Positions 26,930 to 35,406 of a stretch of 64,000 bases of DNA are shown here, piece after piece. How positions within the stretch are numbered: position 1 is the first letter of the stretch; every line of letters begins with the position of its first letter. Source of the DNA: Nocardia pseudovaccinii NBRC 100343 (GTDB lineage: Bacteria; Actinomycetota; Actinomycetes; Mycobacteriales; Mycobacteriaceae). The notes under the pieces were generated by a model. It did no database searches, was not told where the DNA came from, and worked only from the letters and a program-made list of their open reading frames with translations. The position numbers and the translations under genes are program-made. The stretch spans positions 1 through 64,000 of the forward strand of contig NZ_BDBY01000110.1 in assembly GCF_001613225.1 (NCBI RefSeq), given 5' to 3'.

Positions 26930-27148
26930 TCAGCTGCGCCGCCGCGCCAGCGCGGCGGCGATCAGGGCGCGGGCTTGGTCGCCGTAGGCTGCCTGTTGGT
27001 GGAGTCCGGCCCACGCCTTCTCGTAGTACGAGAGTTCCGACGGTGTCGTGACCGTCAGTTCCGCGCTGATCGTCTCGACCAGCGCCATGCGTGCGTCATA
27101 GATAACGAATCCGGTTGTCGTGTACAGGAATCTGTATCGTGTCGGCAC
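26930..27148 (-). pseudogene. C-terminal fragment of a DUF5753/Scr1-type regulator
   Basis: The 72 codons match the end of the DUF5753 domain that follows the HTH in Scr1-type XRE regulators (AELTVTTPSELSYYEKAWAG, then YGDQARALIAAALARR). The HTH and most of DUF5753 are missing. The remaining frame simply begins at a chance GTG. Its broken end meets the broken start of the next fragment on the opposite strand at about 27.13-27.16 kb. Confidence 0.65.
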
Positions 27149-27372
27149 GATACCGAGTAGCAGGCGCGGATCCCGACAAAAACGGGGCCTTCGTTCTGTA
27201 CGGCATAGTTACCGGCCGATTTGTCCTGTTCAACCACTTCGCTGGTGACGGCCAATGGTTCGGCAACGAGCAGACCAAGGATTCGGCGGTGGTTGCCCGG
27301 TGCCGCGCGGCATTCGAATCGGCCGCGGAGTTGGGGACTCCGCACACTGAATATCACCCTGCCCTGAAGTGA
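27115..27372 (+). pseudogene. C-terminal fragment of a DUF6879-like protein
   Basis: From about 27157 the frame reads GAFVLYG, FVLFNHFAGDGQWFGNE, then a helix and TPHTEYHP. This is the end of the DUF6879-type proteins usually encoded beside Scr1-like regulators. The first half of the protein is absent. Its stop overlaps the GTG of the following HTH fragment by four bases, preserving the operon junction of the ancestral pair. Confidence 0.6.
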
Positions 27373-27517
27373 CCAGCAGCAGTGCCAAGCAGCTCGCGAG
27401 GCCCGCGGCAACCGGCTTCGTGAGATCAGGTTGGATGCGCGAATCTCGGTGCGAGAGTTGGTATCTTGCGCCGGATGGCACTTCACCAAGATATCGAAGT
27501 TCGAGAACGGCATATAG
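27369..27517 (+). pseudogene. Frameshifted N-terminal HTH of an Scr1-type XRE regulator
   Basis: GTG 27369 begins MTSSSAKQ in one frame. After a one-base shift near 27386 the typical HTH continues (AAREARGNRLREIRLDA, then ELVSCAGWHFTKISKFENGI). It stops at TAG 27515, exactly where the third helix ends. DUF5753 does not follow. The frameshift, nonsense codon and missing C-terminus make it a pseudogene. Confidence 0.65.
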
Positions 27518-27578
27518 GCAGGACGTCCGAGAGTCGGCCGCACGACGGCGTAGGAGGTTTATGCTCCTCCGGTACGTC

Positions 27579-27815
27579 TCAATTCTGTTCCCGCCCGAGC
27601 CTGCGTTGACGTTGGCGTTCGCGCTGCTGGTGTGTGGAACGGTCCCTTTCAGCCGAAACGCGTGCCTTTGCCTGGTCAGCATCGATCATCTGGTGTGGGC
27701 TGTCGCTGTTGAGTCCCATAATTCCCATGATCTCCGGCGATAGCCCGGCCTCTCTAGCTAGCGCTCGGACGTTCTCGCGTTCCTGCTCCGGCGTCCGCTG
27801 CGGTACGCCCGCTCG
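27579..27815 (-). pseudogene. Unidentified C-terminal gene fragment
   Basis: About 75 codons read like real protein (TPEQERENVRALAREAGLSP, then a Gln/Arg-rich end). They have no usable start codon upstream before the frame runs into the antisense of the TPR fragment. The family is not recognised. Its 5' edge abuts the 5' edge of the next plus-strand fragment at about 27815, so both appear cut at the same junction. Confidence 0.4.
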
Positions 27816-27816
27816 G

Positions 27817-28182
27817 GTGTTCTTCTTCTCCGAAGCCAGCCTCGCCCACGAAACCGCGTGCGCGCTACGTGATTCGGGTGACATGGCCGGTGCCGCCGAA
27901 CAATTCCAGCTCAGCGTCCGTAAACGCAAAGCCACGACGTTTACCCGGACCCATGCGGTAACGCTCGGCTACCTCGGTACCGTGCAGGCCCGCAGCGGCG
28001 AACTCGAACAGGCTTGCGCAACATGGACATCCGCGCTCGACGCAATGGACGGCGTCCGTTCGGGGCGCACCAGGAATGTTGCCCGGGAGATACGCGCAAC
28101 CGTGGCACCGTATCGGCATCTTGCGGGTGTGAGCGAGATCGGTGAGCGGGCAGCGGATTATCTAGCCGCCAGTGGAATGTAG
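27817..28182 (+). pseudogene. C-terminal TPR fragment of an XRE-type regulator
   Basis: About 120 codons match the end of actinobacterial HTH-TPR regulators: FFSEASLAHETACALRDSGD, FTRTHAVTLGYLGTVQARSG and the final TPR/capping helix. The HTH and first TPRs are missing. Upstream in frame the sequence looks non-coding. A GTG at 27817 could start a short protein, but no ribosome site precedes it. Confidence 0.65.
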
Positions 28183-28193
28183 GACAGGGTCAT

Positions 28194-28664
28194 ATGAAAG
28201 ACGAAGTATTCGAAGTTGTTCCGATCGTGCATGTGATCGGTGGCCGAAGCGAACCGACAGACGATCACTGGGGAGGTACCGAGACAATCATCCGCATTGA
28301 TGACCCTCGGTTCACCGAAGAGTCCGTGCAGGGCTTGGACGCGTTCAGTCACCTCGAAATCGTCTTCCGGTTCCATTTGACCGATCCAACGGACTTGCAC
28401 TTCGGTGCACGCAGTGCCCGCGACAACCCGGCATGGCCCAAGGTCGGGATCTTTGGACATCGAAATATGCGGCGCGTCAACTGGCTCGGGGTTTCCCGGA
28501 CTCGACTGCTTCGCGTTGACGGCTTGGACCTGCACGTAGCCGAGCTGGACGCGGTGGACGGTACTCCTGTGCTGGACATCAAGCCGTGGTTTGCGGAGTT
28601 CGGGCCGCGTGGCGAGATCCACCAGGCTCCATGGTCAACCGAGATGCTGAAAGACTATTTCTAA
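28194..28664 (+). CDS. TrmO/TsaA-family methyltransferase
   Basis: The 156-residue protein starts MKDEVFEVVPIVHVIGGRSE and has the family's LDAFSHLEIVFRFH strand, the RNMRRVNWLGVSRTRLL region and the terminal LDIKPWF motif. This is the YaeB/TsaA fold of TrmO, which uses SAM to N6-methylate t6A37 in tRNA. It is close to the normal length of the minimal domain. AGGACAGGG precedes the ATG. The family is clear; whether it acts on tRNA or a small molecule cannot be told. Confidence 0.85.
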   Translation: MKDEVFEVVPIVHVIGGRSEPTDDHWGGTETIIRIDDPRFTEESVQGLDAFSHLEIVFRFHLTDPTDLHFGARSARDNPAWPKVGIFGHRNMRRVNWLGVSRTRLLRVDGLDLHVAELDAVDGTPVLDIKPWFAEFGPRGEIHQAPWSTEMLKDYF

Positions 28665-28685
28665 GTAACGCAAAGCGCTAAGCGA

Positions 28686-30041
28686 TCAGAGGGTGGTCAG
28701 CACGAACCGCTTGCCCGGGTCCACCATTTTGCGCACGGTCATGCCCTTGGCGTATTCGCCGAGGGCCGTCATATTCCAGCCGTGCGCGCCGCGGGTGAGC
28801 ATGCACATGAATACGCCCGTGGTCGGCTCGCCCTTGGATAGTTCGAAACGCACCAGCTCCATGTCGGATTGATCGTCTACCAAGCGGCAGTATGCCCGGT
28901 TCACCTGGTCGAACTTGTGGCCCGCGAACGAGTTCACGGTGAAGACCAGTGCATAGACCTCGGGTGGCAGCGCGGTGAGGTCGACCGTGATGACCTCGTC
29001 GTCGCCTTCGCCGTGGCCGGTCAGGTTGTCGCCGGAGTGCCGGATGACGCCTTTGAACGCTTCCTGTTTCAGGAACCAGACATTGACCAGCTTCTTGGCT
29101 CGGTTGTCGTATGCGATGACCGACGCGTCCAAGTCGATATTCCGGCCGTGTACCGCCGGGTCCCACCCCAAACCCATTCGTACCCGGCTCAGCGGTGGCG
29201 CGCCGTGTTTGGTGAGCGAGACGGTTTCATTCTTGCGCAACGAGACTCGGCCCTTGTCGAGGCTCAGGGTCGGCTGCCCGAACTGCGGTGCTGCGGCCGA
29301 GTGCTGTGCTGGGGTTGAATACGGCGTTGCGGCCGAGTGCTGCGCTGGGGCTGAATACGGCGTTGCGGCCGGGTGCTGTGCGACGACGGGTGCGGCGGCT
29401 GGTTGCTGGGCGAAGTGCTGTGGTGCGGCGGGCAGTTGTTCGATGTACGGCTGTGGCGCGGCGTATGGCTGTGGTGCGGCGTGCTGCTGGCCTGCCGGTG
29501 TGGCAAGGGGCGCGACGGGCGGTGATACCGACTGGCTGGTGCTCGTTGGGGCGTCGTCGACGGTGATCCCGAAATCGGCTGCGATACCGGCCAATCCATT
29601 GGCATACCCCTGCCCGACCGCGCGCACTTTCCAGGCACCCTGACGCCGATAGAGCTCACACGCGATCAGGGCGGTCTCCGAGCCCAAACCGGTTGGCACG
29701 AAGGTGGCGATGACCGCCCCGGTGGCACCATCGGTCACCGAGATCCGCAGCGGGCCAGCCTGTCCCCAGTCGGCGGGCCCGGAACCGTCGAGGCTGGCGG
29801 TGACGACAATCTTGTCGATATCGCCAGGCACCGCGCCAGGGACAATGCGGATGGCGTCCGGGGGATGCACGTCGACGCCAGGCGCGGTCGGCTGGTTGTA
29901 GAAGACGAAATCGCTGTCGGAGCGAACTTTCCCGGTGGGCGTGAGCAGCAGCGCAGCCACATCCACAACTGCCGCCGCAACCACCGCGACCCGGACCTCA
30001 CCCGCAACAATCGGCGCGTTCGCACCCTTGACCAATTCCAT
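28686..30041 (-). CDS. Two-domain TerD-family stress protein
   Basis: The 451-residue protein has two TerD (calcium-binding, tellurite-resistance/CABP) domains. The first is at about 1-165 (GQAGPLRISVTDGATGAVIA). The second is at about 265-451 (VRMGLGWDPAVHG, IDLDASVIAYDN, GEGDDEVITVDL). A Pro/Gln/Ala-rich linker with imperfect repeats separates them. The Asp-rich loops are intact in the C-terminal domain and partly degenerate in the N-terminal one. TerD proteins act in envelope stress and phage or metal resistance. It stands alone between the two eCIS arms. Confidence 0.9.
   Translation of the reverse strand: MELVKGANAPIVAGEVRVAVVAAAVVDVAALLLTPTGKVRSDSDFVFYNQPTAPGVDVHPPDAIRIVPGAVPGDIDKIVVTASLDGSGPADWGQAGPLRISVTDGATGAVIATFVPTGLGSETALIACELYRRQGAWKVRAVGQGYANGLAGIAADFGITVDDAPTSTSQSVSPPVAPLATPAGQQHAAPQPYAAPQPYIEQLPAAPQHFAQQPAAAPVVAQHPAATPYSAPAQHSAATPYSTPAQHSAAAPQFGQPTLSLDKGRVSLRKNETVSLTKHGAPPLSRVRMGLGWDPAVHGRNIDLDASVIAYDNRAKKLVNVWFLKQEAFKGVIRHSGDNLTGHGEGDDEVITVDLTALPPEVYALVFTVNSFAGHKFDQVNRAYCRLVDDQSDMELVRFELSKGEPTTGVFMCMLTRGAHGWNMTALGEYAKGMTVRKMVDPGKRFVLTTL
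29293..29381 (-). repeat. 36-bp tandem repeat in the TerD linker
   Basis: Two near-identical 36-base units (29293-29328, 29329-29364; three differences) and a partial third encode the ATPYS-PAQHSA repeat of the linker. The frame is maintained. Confidence 0.8.
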
Positions 30042-30324
30042 GGCTGCCCTCCCTCGGTACGTCCTACCGTATCGGCTGGCGACCGGGGCATGGTCGGTAA
30101 TCGGGCGTCCGCGCGCCGGTCACCGGTCCTTGTTGCTAGGAGAATTGCTGTATGTCCAGCACCCACACCGTGCCACGCGACATCGGTCCGCGGTCCTGCT
30201 CTTCCCGCGCCTGCACAAGAGAATCGGGCGTCGCGTACTTGTGGGTGCCCACACTGTGGCGCGGCAGTAGTCGGCCGGTACCCCGAGGTGTCGATCGAGC
30301 ATGGTCATTCCGACCAGGCGGAGT

Positions 30325-30720
30325 TCACATGGATGCGGATGCTCGGCGGAGGGCGTCGAGGGTGGTCTCGGGGGAAGTGTTGAAGCAGAATCGAATTCCC
30401 GGGGCCGCCTCGACTATGGCGTTGATGATGTGCTCGAACAGCAGGGTGTGGTCGGGGAGGGCTCGTATCGCACCGCCGATCATGACGAGGTCGAATCGCT
30501 GGTTGGCGAGCAGGGTTCGGATTTCGGTTTCCGCTTCGTCGGGCGATGCGCCGACCAGGTATGGGGTGATATCGAATTCGGTGTCCCGCAGGGCATCATT
30601 CGCGGCGCCGATCCTGGCGGTCAGTTGTGCCTCGTCCAGGTCGGGGAAGCGGTTGTAGTCCATGGCTTGTGGATGCAATCCGATGGTCAGTGCCCTGGGC
30701 CGTACGACTGGTTCGGACAT
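30325..30720 (-). CDS. Small conserved protein of unknown function, 131 aa
   Basis: ATG 30720 has GGAG seven bases upstream. The protein reads RALTIGLHPQAMDYNRFPDL near its start, then a Rossmann/flavodoxin-like alternation (FDLVMIGGAIR, LFEHIINAIVEAAPG, FCFNTSPETTLDAL). Similar small proteins occur widely in actinobacteria and proteobacteria without known function. The regulated promoter region upstream (30784-30814) suggests it responds to a signal. It follows nothing on its strand. Confidence 0.75.
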   Translation of the reverse strand: MSEPVVRPRALTIGLHPQAMDYNRFPDLDEAQLTARIGAANDALRDTEFDITPYLVGASPDEAETEIRTLLANQRFDLVMIGGAIRALPDHTLLFEHIINAIVEAAPGIRFCFNTSPETTLDALRRASASM

Positions 30721-30783
30721 TGGTTCTCCTCGGTGGAGCGTGGGGCCCGCGCGGTCGCGTGGGATCATGAGGTCAGGTTCGAC

Positions 30784-30814
30784 GTAATTACTTTGTAAGC
30801 AAAGGTAATTTACC
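30784..30814 (-). promoter_or_regulatory. Paired GTAA-TTAC palindromes, candidate operator
   Basis: GTAATTAC (30784-30791) and GGTAA-T-TTACC (30804-30814) flank a CTTTG-TAAG-CAAAG inverted repeat (30791-30803). The AT-rich nested symmetry stands out in this GC-rich DNA. The TTAC-TTTGTAA pattern recalls HxlR-family boxes. It lies 64-94 bases upstream of the 30720 start. Confidence 0.45.
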
Positions 30815-30991
30815 GGGCAAGGTATGTCAACGGAGCCTGGTCTATCCCTGGACCACAGCGTTCGAGCCATCGCGCTGCTCATGCCACGGCTGGTCGGGCG
30901 TGCGAAACGCGTGCCGATTCCACAGCTCGGGTTGGCGCCGCGTCATCTGTCGTCGGTTCGGGTCACGGCAATCGGGGAAGCGGACGATGTG

Positions 30992-33900
30992 TCATTTGCC
31001 CGCCGCAGCTTTGACCTCCGACGCCAGCTTGGACAGCGCATCGGCCGTGATCGCGACGTTCTCGAATTCGGCTTTTACGCCTTGTTCCGCGAGCCGCGCC
31101 GGGACGGTGTCACCGGGCTTCACATCGCTGGGCAGGACGCCCACCGTGACTATCTGGTGCGGCGAGAATGCGACAACGGTATAGGGCTTTCTGTCGATGG
31201 TCACGACGGCCGGGATATCGGATCCGGTCTTCATATCGACGTCGGGGCTGAACCGCTCCCGATTTCGTACCGCCTGGCCGGTAGTGGCCTCTCGGTACTT
31301 GGCAGCCATAAGAGATTCGAGCCTCGACTTGAACCTCGTGGTCACCTTGGCCTGCGCTGACTCGTACGGTTCGCCAGGGTAGTGCTGCGCGATGAGATCT
31401 TCGATGACTTCTTTTCGGAGGAAGTCCTTGTCACTCATCTGGTGCTTGCCCTGAGGCGTGGTGGACATGCGGCTGTAGCGATCGTGCTCCTCCGCGAGCT
31501 TGTACTTCTGGCGCTCGCTCGACTTCGCTTCGTAGATCTTGTGAATCCTGACCACACGCTGGTCGTTCTCCATGCCGAGAGTTGCGAGAATCCCGTCGGT
31601 GAGAGACCGGCCGCCCATGCTGAGACGACGTCCCGCTATGAATTCCGGCTGCGGTCGTCCCTTGGCATCCTGCGCTGGTTTGCCAGGCTTCGAGGGATGC
31701 GTCCTGGCTTTGGCGCGGGCCAGCATTCCCTCCATGATCGCCGACTTGATCAGATTGATGTTGGGCGCTTGGTCGAAGACATGGGTGATCTCAGCTCGGT
31801 CGAGTCCGCGGGCCTGCAGCTTTGTCGCAGGGGGTTTATCCCATTGGATACCTTTGCCCGCTTTGGCGGCCGTCACCTGGGTCGCGCGTTGTACTTCCGC
31901 GTGCACCGCCCAGTGATCGCCCTGCTGCACGGGCTCGACCACCTGCAACCCGTACCGCAGCCGGACCGCGCTCAGCAGCGGTCGCAGCACACTTTCGCCG
32001 ACGGTCTTGCCGGAGAATCGGTTCGCGATCGACACACCGGTCGCGAGTCCACTCTCGAGCCGCTTCCGCTTGCCCTCCGGGCTGTCGTCGCCTCCCCGAA
32101 GCTTGGCCTTCACCTTGTCCGCGGCTCGTCCGGCCGCCTTCCCGAGTTTCGAATTCTTCAGCTTGCCCAGGAACTTCTTCCCGTACTTCACCGCGACGCC
32201 GATGAGCTTGTCGACCACCTGGCCGACCGGTTTCTGCACCGTCTCCAGGATCTTCTTGATCTTGTCGGCGATGCCGCCGAGGCCGAGCAGGCTGGCCAGA
32301 CCGCTGATGAGCATGGGGACGGTCTTGGCGAGGGTGCCTTCGATCAGGGCGGCGACTCTGCCGACACCGCCGGAGGCGATCGATTCGACCGAATCCAGTA
32401 CCGAGTCGACGAATTCCTTAAGACGCTCGGCATTGTCCACGAACCACATGACCGCGTCGTAGATCATTTTGCAGGCCTTGACGAAGGCGGCCGCGGGGTT
32501 GAGCAGTGAGATCAGCCAGGTGATTCCGGCCGTGATCACCTTGCTGATCACGAATTCCCGGATCTGCCCCAGCACTTGCTCTTTGAGGTCGGTGATCTTC
32601 TGCGCGATCCACTTCCACAGTCCCGGGATGCCTTCGGTGACGATCGCCTTCACGAAATCGACGGCGCCTTCGATCTTCTGCATGGCGGGTTCGCCGACCA
32701 CCTTGACGATGCGCGCGCGGATCGAGTTCCAGGTGAGGCCGAGCAGTGAAAGCAATAGCGTAATAATGCCTTTGAGGTCGAACTTCGCCGGAGTCTCGAT
32801 GCCTGCCTCGGCGAGGGCGCCGAACAGCCAGCCCTGCAGCCCCTTCTTCAGGTGCGTTCCGATATTCGACATGAAGTTGCTGATCCCGGCCTTGACCGCA
32901 TTGACGAAATTGCCGAGGAAGGCGATCGGATCCTTGATGATCTTCTCGACCGCGCCCGCCGCCCGCGCCAGTACGCCCAGGAGCATGTCCTTCAGCTTTT
33001 TGATCGTCTCGATCGCGCCGCCGACCGCATCGATCGTCTTGCCGACCAGTCCCTTGTTCTCGTCCTGAAGTTTCTTGATCTCCTCGTCGATTCCGTCGCG
33101 CGCCTCGCTGTAGCGGGTCGCCAGATCGTCGACCAGCGACTGCTGTTTCTCGTCGACGGATTTCTCCAGATCCGCGAACTGTGAACCGATTTCGTCGACG
33201 GCCTGCCCCGCGAGCTTCTGCAAATTCGCCGGTTGTTCGGCGACGAACTTCTGAACTTGTGTGCGCCCCTGCGCAATCCGCTCTTTGGCGCGATTCAACT
33301 CGGTTCCGACGGTGTCGGCGATATCGCTGATCACCGCCGACATCTTGGACTCGTAGAGCTTCTTGGATTCCAGGAAGAGGTTGTTCGCCTCGGCGGGCAT
33401 ATCGAGGAGCAGATCCTTCACCCAGAGCGTGGGGCCGAGCGGACCGCCATAGCGGCGCAGCTTGTACTGCCACATCCGCTCCTTCTGGTCGGCGGTGAAG
33501 GCCTCCTTGGCCTTGCGTTCGCCCTCCTCGAACTTCTGGGCCACCAAACCGTCCAGACCGGTGAGGATCTGTTCCACTTCGGTCTTGGTGGCCTCGAAGA
33601 TCTTCTTGATCTCCCCGGTGATGCGCGCGCGTTCGGCCTCGTCCTTGGCTTTGGTGGCGTCCTTGCCTGCTCCCGTGGTCTGTAGTGCGGCCGACTTCGC
33701 CGAACCCATGGCGGCCAGACCGGTTTTCGCGCTCGCACCGGCTTGATCCTTGGCCGCGGCGAGGGTGGCGGCTTCCTGCTGGCGGAATTGCGCGGGCGCT
33801 GCGGCGTCGTGGGCCTGCAGCTCCTTCTTGGCGTCCAGCGCGCCGGTGAATTCGGGCTCGTTGGATTTGGCGAGTTGTTCGTCGGTGACTCCGGCCTCGG

Positions 33901-34654
33901 CCATTTTCGCGTTGGTCTCGCAGCTTCCCGCGCCGAGCTGGACCTGTTCGGCGGGTGCGGGTTTCGGTGCTGCCGCCGCTGGATCGGGCGCGACGGGTTG
34001 GCGGGCCGGTGGCGCGGCGGGCATCGCGGTGACCGGTTTGTCTTTGGCCACGGAGGAATCCGGTGTCGCCTTGGTGGTGTCGGCGACGTTCTTCGCCGAG
34101 GCTTCCTTGCCCGCGCCGACCTTGCCGAGCACCTCGTTCTTGACCTGGTCGGCCTTGCCCGATGTCGCGAATTTATCGGCCTCGTCGAGATTCTTGGGCG
34201 CTTTGGCCGCGATCGCGGCATTGACCGCGGCGATGAATCCGGCCTTGTCGAAGCCCGCCGGTTTCGCTGCCGCCATGGTCGCGGTGTGGGCGGCTTTGGC
34301 CTGCGCGTCTTTGTCGTCGGCCGGTGCGACGGCAGCGTCCTGGGCCGCCTCGACTTCCTTCGCCGGGGCCGGATGTGCTTTTGCCGCAGCCGATTCTGTC
34401 GCTATCTGATCGGACGCCGCGGCGAACTTCGGATCCTGCTTCGGTGTCATCGGGGTCGGAGCCACGGTGGGCGGCAGACATGCCGACGCACCCTCGCCCG
34501 CGCCGAGTCGCTGAGCGAACAGCGCGGCGACGGCGCCGTTGCCAGCGGTCGCCTGCAGCCGCTGCATCGCATTCGCGGCGCCGACCGCGCGCACCGGAGT
34601 CGCCGGATTATGCGGGGGCCGAGGCGGTTTCGATTTGCGGGCGGGCTCGGGCAT
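30992..34654 (-). CDS. Large eCIS-linked protein, candidate effector with nuclease-like tail
   Basis: The 1220-residue protein starts with a basic Pro-rich leader and an LQ-TAGN motif (MQRLQATAGNGAVAALF, 30-46). An Ala/Lys-rich disordered stretch (to about 330) and a long helical body follow, with coiled coils and several hydrophobic helices (IITLLLSLLGLTW, ITAGITWLISLLNPAAAFV, LISGLASLLGLG). A separate C-terminal domain begins at about residue 890. That domain contains SLTDG (Asp1020) and YEAKSS (Glu1042, Lys1044), spaced like the D...ExK of PD-(D/E)XK nucleases. It is the last gene of arm B, 26 bases after the DUF4157 gene. A tape-measure role is the main alternative. The sequence shows the architecture; nuclease activity is inferred. 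Confidence 0.7.
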   Translation of the reverse strand: MPEPARKSKPPRPPHNPATPVRAVGAANAMQRLQATAGNGAVAALFAQRLGAGEGASACLPPTVAPTPMTPKQDPKFAAASDQIATESAAAKAHPAPAKEVEAAQDAAVAPADDKDAQAKAAHTATMAAAKPAGFDKAGFIAAVNAAIAAKAPKNLDEADKFATSGKADQVKNEVLGKVGAGKEASAKNVADTTKATPDSSVAKDKPVTAMPAAPPARQPVAPDPAAAAPKPAPAEQVQLGAGSCETNAKMAEAGVTDEQLAKSNEPEFTGALDAKKELQAHDAAAPAQFRQQEAATLAAAKDQAGASAKTGLAAMGSAKSAALQTTGAGKDATKAKDEAERARITGEIKKIFEATKTEVEQILTGLDGLVAQKFEEGERKAKEAFTADQKERMWQYKLRRYGGPLGPTLWVKDLLLDMPAEANNLFLESKKLYESKMSAVISDIADTVGTELNRAKERIAQGRTQVQKFVAEQPANLQKLAGQAVDEIGSQFADLEKSVDEKQQSLVDDLATRYSEARDGIDEEIKKLQDENKGLVGKTIDAVGGAIETIKKLKDMLLGVLARAAGAVEKIIKDPIAFLGNFVNAVKAGISNFMSNIGTHLKKGLQGWLFGALAEAGIETPAKFDLKGIITLLLSLLGLTWNSIRARIVKVVGEPAMQKIEGAVDFVKAIVTEGIPGLWKWIAQKITDLKEQVLGQIREFVISKVITAGITWLISLLNPAAAFVKACKMIYDAVMWFVDNAERLKEFVDSVLDSVESIASGGVGRVAALIEGTLAKTVPMLISGLASLLGLGGIADKIKKILETVQKPVGQVVDKLIGVAVKYGKKFLGKLKNSKLGKAAGRAADKVKAKLRGGDDSPEGKRKRLESGLATGVSIANRFSGKTVGESVLRPLLSAVRLRYGLQVVEPVQQGDHWAVHAEVQRATQVTAAKAGKGIQWDKPPATKLQARGLDRAEITHVFDQAPNINLIKSAIMEGMLARAKARTHPSKPGKPAQDAKGRPQPEFIAGRRLSMGGRSLTDGILATLGMENDQRVVRIHKIYEAKSSERQKYKLAEEHDRYSRMSTTPQGKHQMSDKDFLRKEVIEDLIAQHYPGEPYESAQAKVTTRFKSRLESLMAAKYREATTGQAVRNRERFSPDVDMKTGSDIPAVVTIDRKPYTVVAFSPHQIVTVGVLPSDVKPGDTVPARLAEQGVKAEFENVAITADALSKLASEVKAAAGK

Positions 34655-34680
34655 GCTCTGACTCCGATCGAATCACCGGC

Positions 34681-35400
34681 CTACGCCGACTCCTCTTCCT
34701 CTTCGCTCTCGGCGCGCTGGACATACGTTTGCGCCGTCGGCTCCTCTTCCTCCTGCTCGGCGGGCGCTTCGGCCCGCTGGACCTCGGCCGATTCGTCGGC
34801 GCAGCGCTGCACCGCTGGCCCGGCCGTCACCGATGGAGCGGACATCACGCGGTCGGCATTGGCTACGGCCTCCCGTTCGAATCGGTCCGACGGGTCGCTG
34901 ACCTTCACGCCCCCACCGGCGTCGGTGCCATCGACCGGGCCGCTGCGCTGCTGCACCACATGGGTGAGTTCATGGGCGAGGGTGTGCCGTCCGGCATCCG
35001 ATGACGGATCGTAGGTGTCGCGCTGGAAGACGATATCGGAGCCCACCGTGTAGGCGTGGGCGTTGACGGATTTCGCCGACTGATGCGCGCGATCATCGGT
35101 ATGCACACGCACATCGCCGAAATCCTGGCCGAAGCGGGATTCCATATCGGCGCGCACCTCGGGCTCGAGCGGGGCGCCGCCGCCGGATCCGATGACACCG
35201 TGCACCGGTGACTGTTCGTCGAATAGCGTTGTCGCACCGGCATTTCCGGCGGTGCGCTGCAATCCGAGCAGACCGCTCGGGGTTACCGCGTCCAGCCGTC
35301 CCGACAGTGCCGCGCGCAGTTGCGCCGCGGTCGGGTCCTCGATCCGGCTCGACTTGGGGCGAACTGTTTCCTCGGTGGTCTCGTGGTCATGTGCTCGCAT
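34681..35400 (-). CDS. eCIS-associated DUF4157 protein with HELTH motif
   Basis: The 239-residue protein carries DUF4157 (about 75-155): [29 protein letters not shown], then HELTHVVQQ (143-151), a zinc-metallopeptidase-like HExxH motif. DUF4157 is known as a marker of eCIS-associated toxins and cargo. Before it lies LQRTAGNAG (47-55); after it come VQR motifs and a Glu-rich tail. No toxin domain follows, so this may be a stand-alone loading factor or protease. It is 6 bases after the PASTA gene's stop. Confidence 0.9.
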   Translation of the reverse strand: MRAHDHETTEETVRPKSSRIEDPTAAQLRAALSGRLDAVTPSGLLGLQRTAGNAGATTLFDEQSPVHGVIGSGGGAPLEPEVRADMESRFGQDFGDVRVHTDDRAHQSAKSVNAHAYTVGSDIVFQRDTYDPSSDAGRHTLAHELTHVVQQRSGPVDGTDAGGGVKVSDPSDRFEREAVANADRVMSAPSVTAGPAVQRCADESAEVQRAEAPAEQEEEEPTAQTYVQRAESEEEEESA

Positions 35401-35406
35401 GATTCC

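Noticed and set aside
30042-30324. Possible small plus-strand gene starting at an ATG (30152) with AGGAGA upstream
   Set aside because: The frame runs on antisense into the downstream gene, its Cys/Arg-rich composition is atypical, and no domain is visible.
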